This document shows, piece by piece, positions 52,020 to 62,106 of a stretch of DNA of 64,000 nucleotides. How positions within the stretch are numbered: the first letter of the stretch is position 1; every line of letters starts with the position of its first letter. Under the pieces are notes generated by a model, which did no database searches, was not told where the DNA came from, and saw only the letters and a program-made list of their open reading frames with translations. This DNA is from Agromyces laixinhei (GTDB taxonomy: Bacteria > Actinomycetota > Actinomycetes > Actinomycetales > Microbacteriaceae), in contig NZ_CP040872.1 of assembly GCF_006337065.1 (NCBI RefSeq), positions 1,426,001-1,490,000 of the forward strand. The letters are read 5' to 3'. The translations under genes were made by a program, and so were the position numbers.

Positions 52020-54596
52020 ATGATGGCAGGGCGCTCGCGGCGTCTGGATGAACTGCGCGCCCGGCTGAGCGGAGGCGTCGGCGCGGCAGCCCTGCTGCTG
52101 CTGGCCACCGTCATCGCACTCATCTGGGTCAACTCGCCGTTCGGGGACTCGTATGAGGCGTTCTGGCATACCGAGCTGGGCATGAGCGTCGGGGACATCC
52201 AGTTCTCGTTGACGTTGCAGCACTGGGTCAATGACGGCCTGATGACCTTCTTCTTCCTCATCGTGGGGTTCGAGGTCAAGCAGGAACTGGTGCTCGGGGA
52301 GCTCGCCGACCCGCGGCGGGCCGCGGTACCCGCGATCGCCGCGCTCGTCGGGCTCGCCGTTCCGGCTCTCGTGTACGTCACCTTCAACCTCTCCGACGGC
52401 GAGGTCGGCGCGTGGGGGGTGGTGATCTCCACCGACACCGCGTTCGTGATCGGCATCCTCGCACTGCTGGGCACAGCGGTTCCGCCGCAGTTGCGCATCT
52501 TCCTGCTGGCGGTCGCGATCGGCGACGATGTCGGGGCGCTGACCGTGATCGCCGTGTTCTACACGGAGGACTTCAATCTGCTCGCGTTCGCGGTCGCCGG
52601 GGCGGGGCTGCTGGCGATGTTCGGCCTGCGCAGGCTGCGCGTGTGGCGGGGCCCGGCGTACCTGGTCGTCGGCACCGTGTCGTGGGTGGCGCTCTACCTC
52701 TCGGGCGTGCATCCGACGCTGCTCGGGGTCGCTGTCGCGCTGATCACACCGGCCTACCTGCCTCGCCGCGGTGAGGTGGAGGCTGCCGTCCTCCGCACCC
52801 GAATGTACGCGCAATCACCGAATGCGGGCTATGCGCGAGCCGCCCGGCTCTCGATCGAGCGGTCCACGCCGCCGGGTCCGCGCCTGAGCGAGCTGTGGCA
52901 GCCCTGGGTGAGCTTCGTCTTCGTTCCGCTGTTCGCGCTGGCCAATGCGGGCGTCCCGCTATCGGGTGAGACGCTGGCCGCATCGCTGACCTCTCCGATC
53001 ACGCTCGGCGTCGTCGCCGGCCTCGTGGTGGGCAAGCTCGTCGGTATCTCCCTGGGAACCTGGCTGGCCGTCGTCCTTCGACTGGGCACCCTCGCCCCGG
53101 GCATCGATCGACTGCACGTGATCGGTGGGGCAGCGCTGTCGGGCATCGGGTTCACCATCTCGCTGTTCATCATCGATCTGGCCTTCACCGACGACCGGCT
53201 CGCGAACCAGGCGAGGGTCGGCGTGCTGACGGCATCGGTCATCGCCGGCGTCCTCGGCAGTGTGCTGCTCCGGATCGCGGCGCGTCGCCGCCCGGTGGAT
53301 GCCGGGCCGCCGCTGCTGGATCCACCGGTCGATGCCGAGCGGGACCACATCCGCGGTCCGGTCGACGCTCCGCTCACTTTGGTCGGGTACGGTGACTTCC
53401 AAGCGCCGTACCGGGGATGGGGCGCGATCGACGAGCTGCAGGAACGCCTGGGCGACCGGTTCCGATACGTGTACCGTCATGCCCCGCAGACCACGGTGCA
53501 TCCGCAGGCGCAGCTGGCGGCGGAAGCTGCCGAGGCCGCTTCCGCGCAGGGGCGCTTCTGGGAGATGCACGACCGCCTCTATGCCCGTCAGGACCAGCTC
53601 AACGCACCCGATATGGTCGTCCACGCGGCCGCACTCGGGCTCGACGTGCCGCGCTTCACCCGCGACCTCGGCTCGGGGCGATTCGCGCGACATGTGCGGC
53701 ACGATATGGAATCCGCTCAGGCCAGCGGCGTGACCGGATTTCCCGCGTTCTACATCGGAGGTCGTCTGCACACCGGCCCGCACGATGCGCGCACCCTCGC
53801 CGCCGAGTTGCTGGCGGCCGACGGTGCCACCGAGACGCAACAGCGTGCCATGACGGCATCCTTCCCCGCCGTTGATCCCCGACGATCGGTGGCGGTGGCC
53901 GAGTGGAATCTCGCCGACCTGCTGGATGACCTGTCACCCGACCTGCCGGAGACACCTGAATCCGGCGGAGACCAGCCACGGCTCACCGACGATCAACTGG
54001 ATCGGCTCGCGCGTCTCGGCCGGCAGCGGGCCGTCTCTCGGGGCGACATCCTGTACCGGCCCGGCGATCCCGGCTACGACTTCACCGTGGTGCTCTCGGG
54101 CGCCGTCGCGGTCGTCGGCCGGCCCGTGGGTCAAGAGCAGGTCATTCGGGTTCACGGCCCGCGCCGCTTTCTGGGTGCCTTCGACCTGTTCGAACGCACC
54201 ACCGTCGAGCGGGCGGCCGTCGTCATCCGAGACGGCTCGGTGCTGCAGCTGACCGTCGAGCAGCTGCTCGAGGTCCTCGTCGCAGACGCCGCGTTGAGCG
54301 AACTCGTGCAGCGCGCCTTCCTCGTCCGCCAGGCGATCGGCCTCGAACATTTCGCCGATGTGCGCATCGTCGGGCATACCGACGACCCCCACGCCCGCCG
54401 CTTGCGGGAGTGGGCCGACGCCAACGGCCTATCCTCCGTGCTCATCGATCTCGACAGCGACGATGCCGCAGAGGCCCACATGACCAAGCTCGGGCTGGTC
54501 GGGGCCGACCTGCCGGTGGTGGTGTTCGCACGAGGGGGCGTCGTGCTCCGCAATCCCGACGAGACGCAACTGCGCGGGGCGCTGCAGGTCACCTGA
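52020..54596 (+). CDS. nhaA: Four-domain NhaA antiporter - DsbA-like - cNMP-binding - glutaredoxin-like fusion
   Basis: An 858-residue protein. Residues 1-430 are a Na+/H+ antiporter of the NhaA type (MTFFFLIVGFEVKQELVLGE; the ion-binding Asp pair is Asp169-Asp170 in AIGDDVGAL). Residues about 440-625 are DsbA/thioredoxin-like (GPVDAPLTLVGYGDF, SGVTGFPAFYIGG), but where CxxC is expected it reads GDFQAPYRGW, with no cysteine. Residues about 655-770 form a CRP-type nucleotide-binding fold (GDILYRPGDPGYDFTVVLSG). Residues about 779-858 resemble the small glutaredoxin-like domain of certain thioredoxin reductases (DLPVVVFARGGVVLRNPDET). The cytoplasmic domains may gate ion exchange. Confidence 0.9.
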   Translation: MMAGRSRRLDELRARLSGGVGAAALLLLATVIALIWVNSPFGDSYEAFWHTELGMSVGDIQFSLTLQHWVNDGLMTFFFLIVGFEVKQELVLGELADPRRAAVPAIAALVGLAVPALVYVTFNLSDGEVGAWGVVISTDTAFVIGILALLGTAVPPQLRIFLLAVAIGDDVGALTVIAVFYTEDFNLLAFAVAGAGLLAMFGLRRLRVWRGPAYLVVGTVSWVALYLSGVHPTLLGVAVALITPAYLPRRGEVEAAVLRTRMYAQSPNAGYARAARLSIERSTPPGPRLSELWQPWVSFVFVPLFALANAGVPLSGETLAASLTSPITLGVVAGLVVGKLVGISLGTWLAVVLRLGTLAPGIDRLHVIGGAALSGIGFTISLFIIDLAFTDDRLANQARVGVLTASVIAGVLGSVLLRIAARRRPVDAGPPLLDPPVDAERDHIRGPVDAPLTLVGYGDFQAPYRGWGAIDELQERLGDRFRYVYRHAPQTTVHPQAQLAAEAAEAASAQGRFWEMHDRLYARQDQLNAPDMVVHAAALGLDVPRFTRDLGSGRFARHVRHDMESAQASGVTGFPAFYIGGRLHTGPHDARTLAAELLAADGATETQQRAMTASFPAVDPRRSVAVAEWNLADLLDDLSPDLPETPESGGDQPRLTDDQLDRLARLGRQRAVSRGDILYRPGDPGYDFTVVLSGAVAVVGRPVGQEQVIRVHGPRRFLGAFDLFERTTVERAAVVIRDGSVLQLTVEQLLEVLVADAALSELVQRAFLVRQAIGLEHFADVRIVGHTDDPHARRLREWADANGLSSVLIDLDSDDAAEAHMTKLGLVGADLPVVVFARGGVVLRNPDETQLRGALQVT

Positions 54597-54665
54597 CCCC
54601 CGCCGTATACTGGCCGCGTCACCAGGAGAGCTCGGGAAGCGCTTCGAGGCCGAGGATGCGTCGAC

Positions 54666-55259
54666 ATGGGGGTCACGATGATGCCAGCAGGTGCCGCGGC
54701 CGCCGTCGGTGTCGCCGTCGGTCTGACGTGGGCCGCCGGATTCCGCGAGTACATGGCGTCGCTCGTCGGCACGGAGTCGAAGGTCACCTGGTTCGGTACG
54801 TTCGGCACGATCCTCATGCCCGCAGCCGCCATCGGGGCGCTCTTCGGCTGGGCCGAGCATCGCCGCGCCAACGGTGAAGACCTCCCGCTCCGTCGCGCGA
54901 TCGCCGCGGCCCCGATCGCACTCGGGGTCCTCCCGCTCACCCGGCCCGGAGCCGTCGCCACCCTGCGCAAGACCGGCGAGGGCAGTGCTGCCAGTGGCGT
55001 AGCGCTCGCGGCCATCGGCGGTGGCTATGCCGTCGCAGGCCGCGGACCGGCGTGGACGCGCGTGGCGACCGGGGTGATCGCCGCGGCGGTCGCGATCGGT
55101 GCAGCTGCGAGCGTGCCATCGATCGGCGGGTCACGCCTCGCTCTCTCGAAGCCGCGCGGCGCGCTCACGGCCGCGCTCGGAGCGGGGTCTGTGCTCACTC
55201 TCGCGCTCGCAGCATCAGTGCCGTTCCGCGGACGCCCGCGCACAGACTCGTCGCAGTAG
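54666..55259 (+). CDS. Membrane protein of unknown function
   Basis: A 197-residue protein with five or six hydrophobic helices rich in Ala and Gly, and a conserved-looking VTWFGTFGTILMPAAAIGAL segment. Family not recognised. It follows the NhaA fusion by 70 bases on the same strand; no ribosome site is obvious, and ATG at 54678 is an alternative start. Confidence 0.6.
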   Translation: MGVTMMPAGAAAAVGVAVGLTWAAGFREYMASLVGTESKVTWFGTFGTILMPAAAIGALFGWAEHRRANGEDLPLRRAIAAAPIALGVLPLTRPGAVATLRKTGEGSAASGVALAAIGGGYAVAGRGPAWTRVATGVIAAAVAIGAAASVPSIGGSRLALSKPRGALTAALGAGSVLTLALAASVPFRGRPRTDSSQ

Positions 55260-55495
55260 CGGCAGGCGCGGGTGAGGCTCCACGCGGGAGCAGCGCGATC
55301 TCACCGACGCACAGCGTGCGTTGCTGCGACGGATGTCGCAGCCGCCCCGATGACACACGAACGGCCCGGGGTCGCCGGGCCGGTCGCTCGCGCTGGAGAA
55401 ACATCGGGCGCTGAGCTCGACGCTAGCCCGCCGAGGGCGGTCGCCGCAGCACCCAGTACAGGGGCCGCCGCCTCGGCGCCGAATAGGCTGTGCGC

Positions 55496-56479
55496 ATGAC
55501 TGAACGACTGCGCTGGGGAATTCTTGCGACCGGCGGCATCGCGCACGCCTTCACGAGCGATCTGAAGCTGAGCGGGTTCGCGGTGCAGGCGGTCGGCTCC
55601 CGTTCGCAGGGCAGCGCCGACGCATTCGCCGCTGAATTCGGCATTCCGACCGCGCACGGCAGTTATGAGGCGCTCGTCGCCGACCCCGACGTCGACGTGA
55701 TCTACATCGCCACGCCGCACCCCATGCACGCCGCCGGTGCGAGGCTCGCGCTCGAGGCGGGCAAGCACGTGCTCGTCGAGAAGGCCTTCACGGTCAACGC
55801 CGGCGAGGCGCGCGCCCTCGCTGAGCTCGCGGCTGCCAAGGGCCTGCTGCTGCTCGAGGCGATGTGGACGAGGTACCTGCCGCACATGGCACGCATCCGC
55901 GAGATCATCGCCGCGGGCACGCTCGGCGAGCTGCGCAGCCTCATCGCCGACCACACGCAACTGCTCTCCGATGACCCGGCGCACCGCATCAACGCGCTCG
56001 AACTCGGCGGCGGGGCGCTGCTCGACCTCGGCATCTACCCGATCTCGTTCGCATGGGACCTCTTCGGCGCGCCGGTGACGACCTCGGCATCGGCCACCTT
56101 CAAGTCCACGGGCGCCGACGCGCAGGTGGCCGTCGTCTTCGGCTACGACGGCGGGCGCATGGCCGTGACCCTGTCGTCAAGTGACGCGAAGGGGCCGAAC
56201 ACCGCGGTCGTACTCGGCACCGAGGCCCGTATCGAGATCGACCACGTGTGGTACACGCCGACGACCTTCCGAGTCATCGCCACCGACGGCGCGCTGCTCG
56301 AGGAGTACCGCTCGGAGGTCGTCGGCCGCGGCATGCAATTCCAGGCCGAGGCGGTCGAGCGACTGGTCGCGGCCGGCACACTCTCCGGAGACCTGCTGCC
56401 GATCGACGAGACCGTGGCGATCATGGCGTCGCTCGACGAGGTGCGCCGGCAGATCGGCCTGGTCTACCCGGGCGAGTGA
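55496..56479 (+). CDS. Gfo/Idh/MocA-family oxidoreductase
   Basis: A 327-residue NAD(P)-dependent oxidoreductase. Rossmann part: RWGILATGGIAHAFTSDLKL; the EKP-like motif reads VLVEKAFTVN; VIYIATPHPMHAAGARLALE is typical; the C-terminal domain has LLEAMWTRYLPHMARIREII and GGGALLDLGIYPISFAWDLF with the catalytic His/Asp region. Sugar or polyol dehydrogenation is the usual role; the substrate is unknown. GTG at 55490 would add two residues. Confidence 0.92.
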   Translation: MTERLRWGILATGGIAHAFTSDLKLSGFAVQAVGSRSQGSADAFAAEFGIPTAHGSYEALVADPDVDVIYIATPHPMHAAGARLALEAGKHVLVEKAFTVNAGEARALAELAAAKGLLLLEAMWTRYLPHMARIREIIAAGTLGELRSLIADHTQLLSDDPAHRINALELGGGALLDLGIYPISFAWDLFGAPVTTSASATFKSTGADAQVAVVFGYDGGRMAVTLSSSDAKGPNTAVVLGTEARIEIDHVWYTPTTFRVIATDGALLEEYRSEVVGRGMQFQAEAVERLVAAGTLSGDLLPIDETVAIMASLDEVRRQIGLVYPGE

Positions 56480-56536
56480 GGCCCGATGCAGTGCATGGTC
56501 AGCTTGTCTTGAGGATGGCTCGCGTAGGCTTTTCGG

Positions 56537-58086
56537 GTGATCGACGAGACGGATGCCGCGGGGGAGACCCCCGACGACGGTGACCTCTCGGGCGGAACGT
56601 CAGCGACCGACGCCGCCGACGGAACGTCAGCGACCGACGCCGCCGAGCCGGCCGAACCGCCGAAGGCGGGCGTGCTCACCGCGATCGCCGCATTCGCGCG
56701 CACGCACCGACTGCCGCTCATGATCGCGGGCGGCGTCGTGGCCCTCGGGCTGCTCGGCACCGGCGCGGTCGTGGCCGGCGTCGCGGGCAGCGGGGCCGAG
56801 CGGCATCCGCTGCGCTCTCGACGTCGACGGCTCCGACCCCGACCGTCGATCCGGCACGCCCGGCACCCGCGGCGGTCGCGACGGCGAGTCGCCTGCGCAC
56901 CTGCTCCGTCGCCGATCGCGCGGCCGACGGGCGACTCGCGAACTTCCAGGCGCAGGTGATGAACGCTGCCACGGGCGAAGTGCTCTACGACCGGGGCGGC
57001 ACGACGGCCTCGCGCACCGCGAGCGTCATGAAGGTGCTGACGAGTGCTGCCGCCCTCTCGGTGCTCGGCCCCGACTACCGAGCGGCCACGACCGTCGTGA
57101 AAGGCTCCGAGCCCGGCTCGGTCGTGCTCGTCGGCGGCGGCGACGTGACCCTCTCGCGCACTTCGACCGGCACCGAGACCGTCTACCCCGGTGCCGCGCA
57201 CCTCGACGACCTCGCCGCCCAGGTCGAAGCCGCGTGGGCCGCCGACCCGTCGAACCCGCCGCTCACGAAACTGATTCTCGATGCGAGCTACTTCAGCGGC
57301 GACGAGTGGGAGCCGAGCTGGGCGCTCAAGGAGCGCGATGACGGGTACATGTCGAACATCACCGCGCTCATGGTCGACGGCGACCGCGACGATCCTGGCG
57401 CGAACACGTCGGGGCGCAGCGCCGACCCGGTGGGCCGGGCCGGTGACGCGTTCGCGAGCGAGCTCGGCGGCGTCAGCGTGGTCGAGCGGGGCGTCGCTCC
57501 GGCCGGCGCTGCGCAGCTCGGCCAGGTGCAGTCGCCGACCGTCGCGCAACTGGTCGACAAGGCGCTCGTGGTCTCCGACAACACCGTGGCCGAGATGCTC
57601 GCCCGGCTGGTCGCGATCGAGACCGGAGCAGGCAACACCTTCGGCGCCATCAACGCCGGCGTGCTGCAGGGCCTCGCCGCCTACGGCATCGACACCACGG
57701 GCGTCACCGTGGTCGACGGCTCCGGCCTCTCCGACAACAACGCCGTGCCGCCGTCGTACCTGACCCGCCTGTTCGTGAAGATCAACGCCCGTGAGGGCAA
57801 TCTCGGCGTGCTCATGGACGGGCTCCCGGTCTCGGGCGTGCGCGGCTCACTCGGCTACGACGACCGCTTCTCGGGCGACAACGCGGTGGCCGACGGGGCG
57901 GTGTCGGCGAAGACCGGATGGATCGACACCGGATACACACTGTCGGGCGTCGTACGCGCGCAGGACGGCTCGACGCTGACCTTCGCGATCTACGCCCTCG
58001 GCGAGGTCACGGGCGAGGCCAAGCAGGCGATCGACACCCTCGCGACGGGCTTCTACCTCTGCGGCGACAACCTCTCGAACCAGTGA
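56537..58086 (+). pseudogene. dacB: D-Ala-D-Ala carboxypeptidase/endopeptidase (PBP4-type), frameshifted
   Basis: Frame 2 from GTG 56537 gives an acidic N-terminus and a membrane helix (LMIAGGVVALGLLGTGAVVA), then loses sense near 56800. Frame 1 continues with AASAALSTSTAPTPTVDPAR and the S13 peptidase domain: SxxK in ASVMKVLTSAA, SxN in VSDNTVAEML and KTG in SAKTGWIDTGYTL, to the stop at 58086. One base added to the G-run at 56792-56795 would fuse both parts into about 516 residues. Since both halves are otherwise well kept, a sequencing error is as likely as real loss. The product trims wall peptides. Confidence 0.85.
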
Positions 58087-58188
58087 AGGGCTTCGCCGAG
58101 CGCTGAACACCGCGCAGCACCCTCGATGACTGGAAGAATGGAGGCAGCGGCCGAGCCGTGCCGCGAATGACGTGCGAAGGAGCGAGCC

Positions 58189-58791
58189 ATGACCCGGGCC
58201 CTGTTCATCATCGACGTGCAGAACGACTTCGTCGAGGGCGGTGCGCTCGGCGTCGAGGGCGGGGCCGCCGTCGCCGCCGGCATCACGCGTCTGCTCGAAG
58301 CGCACCGCGACGAGTACTCACTCGTCGCGGCATCCCGTGACTGGCATTCGGGCGAGCACGACAACGGCGGCCACTTCGCCGTCGATGCAGAGCCCGACTT
58401 CGTCGACACCTGGCCTTCGCATTGCGTCGCGGACACCCCCGGCGCCGAGTACCACCCCGACCTCGACACCACCGGGGTCGACGTGCACATCCGCAAGGGG
58501 CAGGGCGTGCCGGCCTATTCGATCTTCGAGGGCACGGATGACGCGGGCGACCGCATGAGCGACGTGCTCGCCGCCCGCGGCATCACCGACATCGACGTCG
58601 TCGGCATCGCCACCGATCACTGCGTGCGGGCGAGTGCGCTCGACGCGGTGGAGCACGGGCAGCACGTGCGGATCTTCACCGACCTCGTCGCGGGCGTCGC
58701 GGCCGAGTCGTCGGAGGCCGCCCTCGCCGAGCTCGGCCACGCCGGCGTCGTCATCGCCGATTCGACGGTGCTCGCCGGGGCCGCCTCGTGA
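58189..58791 (+). CDS. pncA: Nicotinamidase
   Basis: A 200-residue isochorismatase-fold enzyme that deamidates nicotinamide to nicotinate in NAD recycling. The catalytic triad is visible: Asp9 in FIIDVQNDF, Lys103 in IRKGQG and Cys145 in ATDHCVRAS. Metal ligands are in SRDWHSGEH. GAAGGAGCG precedes the ATG. It overlaps the following hydrolase gene by four bases. Confidence 0.95.
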   Translation: MTRALFIIDVQNDFVEGGALGVEGGAAVAAGITRLLEAHRDEYSLVAASRDWHSGEHDNGGHFAVDAEPDFVDTWPSHCVADTPGAEYHPDLDTTGVDVHIRKGQGVPAYSIFEGTDDAGDRMSDVLAARGITDIDVVGIATDHCVRASALDAVEHGQHVRIFTDLVAGVAAESSEAALAELGHAGVVIADSTVLAGAAS

Positions 58792-59597
58792 GGCAGGCGG
58801 GGTCGATGCCGACGCCGACGCTCCATGCCGAAGCCCCGGACGGGGTGCTCATCGGGTATCGGGTGCACGCGGCATCCGTCGACCCATCCGTCGAAGCACG
58901 CAGCGAGACGGATGCCGCGCTGCCGCCCGTGCTGCTCGTGCACGGCTTCGCCTCCGACGCCGCGATCACGTGGGAGACCACCGGCTGGGTGCGCGCCCTC
59001 GACGACGCGGGCCGATCGACGATCACGGTCGATCTGCGCGGGCACGGCTCGAGCGACAAGCCGGTCAACCCCGAGTCGTATGCACCCGAGCTGCTCGGAG
59101 CCGATCTCGTCGCCGTGCTCGATTCGGTCGGCGTCGAGGCCGTCGACATCGTCGCCTACTCCATGGGCAATCGCGTCGTCTCGGCGCTCGCGACGAGCGC
59201 CGCCGAGCGGGTGCGCCGGGTCGTCGTCGGAGGCGCAGGGCCGAACGAGCTCTTCGCGTCGTGGGCGATCGACGATGCACGAGCGGTGCTGCTGCGCGAC
59301 GAGGCGCCGCGCGACCCCGTGATCGAGCAGGTACTGCGCCCGGCGATCGAGTCCGGCGCAGATCGTGAGGCGCTGCTCGCGGTCATCGAGGGTGTGTCGG
59401 GAGCGCCGCTGTCGATTCCGGGCGGCATCCCCGTGCTCTTCGTCGCGGGTGAGAACGACCCGGTGCCCGCCGGGGTGCAGGAACTCGCTCGCGAGTGGGG
59501 CGCGGACTTCGTCTCGGTTCCCGGTCGCGACCACGTCTCAACACTCACATCGCGTGCGTTCAAAGCCGCGGCGATCGCCTTCCTCGCCGAGGCGTGA
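58788..59597 (+). CDS. Alpha/beta hydrolase
   Basis: A 269-residue hydrolase: oxyanion motif VLLVHGFASD, nucleophile Ser125 in AYSMGNR, acid Asp in FVAGENDPVPAG and His in PGRDHVSTL. It starts at GTG within the pncA stop. A lid or specificity motif is not evident, so the ester or amide substrate is unknown. Coupling with nicotinamidase is not a known pathway link. Confidence 0.9.
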   Translation: MRQAGSMPTPTLHAEAPDGVLIGYRVHAASVDPSVEARSETDAALPPVLLVHGFASDAAITWETTGWVRALDDAGRSTITVDLRGHGSSDKPVNPESYAPELLGADLVAVLDSVGVEAVDIVAYSMGNRVVSALATSAAERVRRVVVGGAGPNELFASWAIDDARAVLLRDEAPRDPVIEQVLRPAIESGADREALLAVIEGVSGAPLSIPGGIPVLFVAGENDPVPAGVQELAREWGADFVSVPGRDHVSTLTSRAFKAAAIAFLAEA

Positions 59598-59604
59598 CCG
59601 CGCG

Positions 59605-60810
59605 TCAGATCGCCGCCTGCTTCGGCGCGAGCGGCGTCGGCTCCATCGGCTGGTCGTCGGCCGTCAGATCGATGCCGAGGTCGCGCGCGTAGACCACGCG
59701 CGTCGCGATGTCGACCTCCTCGCCCGACTGCGTGAGTTCGAAGACGCGGCCGCCGCGCATGCGGTTGCGCTCATCGCCGGACAGGCCGTACGCGCCGAAC
59801 CCGGTGCCCGGCGCGTAGCCGAGCAGCACGCGGTAGTAGTTGCCCACGTAGTCGTTGATGTGGTCGTGTCCGACGAAGACGCCCTTGACGTCGCCCCGCT
59901 CGAGGATCGCGTTGTACATGCCCGAGTTGAAGGGGCCCGGGCACTCGTCTTCATTGCGCTCGCCGACGATGGCGTGACGGGTGCGCCCGCGCGCGGCATC
60001 CGCTTCGGTGCGTGTGTCGACGCCGCCCCACCACATGAATCGGTGTTCCCAGAGCGCGATGTGGATGAACATGAGGCCCGGCACCTTGCGCCGGAACCGC
60101 TTCTCGAGCCGCTGCGACTCACCGCGGTACCACGACACCTGGTCCATGCGCAGCCAGTCCCAGGTCGGGTAGCCGGTGAAGTCCTGTCCGTCGATCGCAT
60201 CGGGCGCGTAGCGTCCCGAATCGAGGAGCCAGAGGGTGAAGGCAGTGCTGTTGCCGCGGCCCGCCGTGCGGATCGGCACGATCGTGTTGCCGGTTCCGGT
60301 GACGCCCGCGATGTTCTCGGCATTCATGTTGTAGTCGTAGCTGCGGTAGAAATCGAGCATCATCGCCTCGTCGACTCCCGACTGCGGCAGCGAGTCCTCG
60401 TCGTGGTTGCCATACGTGACGGCCCAGGGGATGCCGCGGCTCTCCATCGGCCACACGACGTTGTTGATCGCCTGCTTGACGGCGAGGCGGGTCTCGCAGC
60501 CGCCGGTGATCACGTCGCCGTTGATGAGCACGAAGTCGGGGGCCTCGGCGTCGAGGGTCTTCTCGATCAGTTCGACGGTGCGCCGGTCGGTGAGCTCGTC
60601 GTCTTGCGTGTCATTGAACTGCACGACCTTGAAGGTGCCGTCGTCGTGGAAGCGCAGCTTCGGCGCCCTGGCCCGCGGACTGCCGGTGGCGCCGCGCTCG
60701 GCGTCGCCGGATTCCGCGTGCGCGGCCGTCGGGAGCGCGGCGGCGCCGAGCACGCCGAGTCCTCCGGCGGTGAGGATCGTTCTGCGGCTGACGGGCGACT
60801 TCTCTGGCAT
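59605..60810 (-). CDS. Tat-exported metallophosphoesterase
   Basis: A 401-residue protein: SRRTILTAGGLGVLGAAALP is a twin-arginine signal, cleavage near AHA. The phosphoesterase domain has FNDTQDDE (DxH replaced by DTQD, as in a purple-phosphatase-like subgroup), LINGDVITG, VTYGNHDED, FIHIALWEHR and VFVGHDHINDYVG. AGGAG precedes the ATG at 60810. Probably a surface phosphatase; purple-acid-type (Dcr2-like) resemblance is inferred. Confidence 0.9.
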   Translation of the reverse strand: MPEKSPVSRRTILTAGGLGVLGAAALPTAAHAESGDAERGATGSPRARAPKLRFHDDGTFKVVQFNDTQDDELTDRRTVELIEKTLDAEAPDFVLINGDVITGGCETRLAVKQAINNVVWPMESRGIPWAVTYGNHDEDSLPQSGVDEAMMLDFYRSYDYNMNAENIAGVTGTGNTIVPIRTAGRGNSTAFTLWLLDSGRYAPDAIDGQDFTGYPTWDWLRMDQVSWYRGESQRLEKRFRRKVPGLMFIHIALWEHRFMWWGGVDTRTEADAARGRTRHAIVGERNEDECPGPFNSGMYNAILERGDVKGVFVGHDHINDYVGNYYRVLLGYAPGTGFGAYGLSGDERNRMRGGRVFELTQSGEEVDIATRVVYARDLGIDLTADDQPMEPTPLAPKQAAI

Positions 60811-60925
60811 CGGTCGTTCTCCTGTTCGTCGGGCGGCGCGGCAGGGGCGCCGGAGCAGACGATAGGCACGGCGGATGACCCGTGGGCGACCGGAAGATGA
60901 ACGGTTCCGTCGATACTGCGTACGG

Positions 60926-62074
60926 CTACAGCGTGTTGCCGAGCTTGAAGCCCTGTTCCTCGTCGCCCTTGCGGGTGTACGAGAAGCCGTCTGCGCCGAT
61001 CGTGACCGCCATCTCGGAGTCGTCGGTGCGGGCGACCACGGCCGTCGGGTTGCCGTCGAGGTCGAGCACGAGCGAGGCATCCGTGTACCAGGAGGGCACG
61101 ACCGGGTTGCCCCACCAGTCGCGACGCTGATTGTCGTGCACGTCCCACGTGACGACGGGATTGTCGGGGTCGCCCGTGTAGTAGTCCTGCGTGTAGATCT
61201 CGACGCGGTGCCCGTCGGGGTCGCGCAGGTAGAGGTAGAACGCGTTCGAGACGCCGTGGCGGCCGGGGCCGCGCTCGATCGCGTCCGAGCGGCGAAGCGC
61301 CCCGAGCTTGTCGCAGATCGCGATGATGTTGTGCTTCTCGTGCGTCGCGAACGCGACGTGGTGCATGCGCGGGCCGTCGCCGCCGGTCATGGCGGTGTCG
61401 TGCACGGTGGGCTTGCGCCGCATCCAAGCAGCGTAGGTGGTGCCCGCCTCGTCTTGGATGTCCTCCGTGACGCGGAAGCCGAGGTCCTCCATGTACGCGA
61501 CCGCACGGGGTACGTCGGGCGTGACCTGGTTGAAGTGGTCGAGGCGCACGAGCGCTCCGGGCGTGTAGAGGTCGTAGCGCCAGGCGAGCCGCTCGACGTG
61601 CTCGACGTCGTAGAAGAACTCGTAGGGGAAGCCCAGGGGGTCTTCGACCCGCACCGAGTCTCCGATGCCCTTCGTCCAGCCCGATGCGCGTCGCTCGACG
61701 CGGCATCCGAGTTCGGTGTAGAACGCGACGGCCAGGTCGAGGTCTTCGGGACTGCGCACGCGGTAGCTGAACGCGGCGACCGCGGCGACGGGGCCCTTTC
61801 GGAGTACGAGGTTGTGGTGGATGAACTCCTCGAAGGATCGGAGGTAGACGGTGTTCTCGTCCTCCTCCGTGACGACGAGGTCGAGCACCTCGGCATAGAA
61901 CGTGCGGCTCGCTTCGAGGTCGGTGACGACGAGCTCCATGTACGCGCAGCGCAGGATGTCGGGGGCGGGCGACTTCGGCGTCGGGATGCGGTTCACCGGC
62001 GCGGGCACGGGATCGGTGTCGGTCACGACCGGTTCGGGTGCGTCCGGCGTGATGACGGGTTCTGGGAGTTGCAT
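60926..62074 (-). CDS. hpaD: 3,4-dihydroxyphenylacetate 2,3-dioxygenase
   Basis: A 382-residue extradiol dioxygenase that opens the ring of homoprotocatechuate in 4-hydroxyphenylacetate breakdown. Two vicinal-oxygen-chelate modules; metal ligands are the His in VRLDHFNQV, the His in PRMHHVAF and the Glu in HRVEIYTQDY, as in the Brevibacterium fuscum enzyme. AGGAGG stands before the ATG. It is 32 bases after hpaE on the same strand. Confidence 0.93.
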   Translation of the reverse strand: MQLPEPVITPDAPEPVVTDTDPVPAPVNRIPTPKSPAPDILRCAYMELVVTDLEASRTFYAEVLDLVVTEEDENTVYLRSFEEFIHHNLVLRKGPVAAVAAFSYRVRSPEDLDLAVAFYTELGCRVERRASGWTKGIGDSVRVEDPLGFPYEFFYDVEHVERLAWRYDLYTPGALVRLDHFNQVTPDVPRAVAYMEDLGFRVTEDIQDEAGTTYAAWMRRKPTVHDTAMTGGDGPRMHHVAFATHEKHNIIAICDKLGALRRSDAIERGPGRHGVSNAFYLYLRDPDGHRVEIYTQDYYTGDPDNPVVTWDVHDNQRRDWWGNPVVPSWYTDASLVLDLDGNPTAVVARTDDSEMAVTIGADGFSYTRKGDEEQGFKLGNTL

Positions 62075-62106
62075 GTCGGCCTCCTGGTCGGGCGGGCAGT
62101 CGGTGG

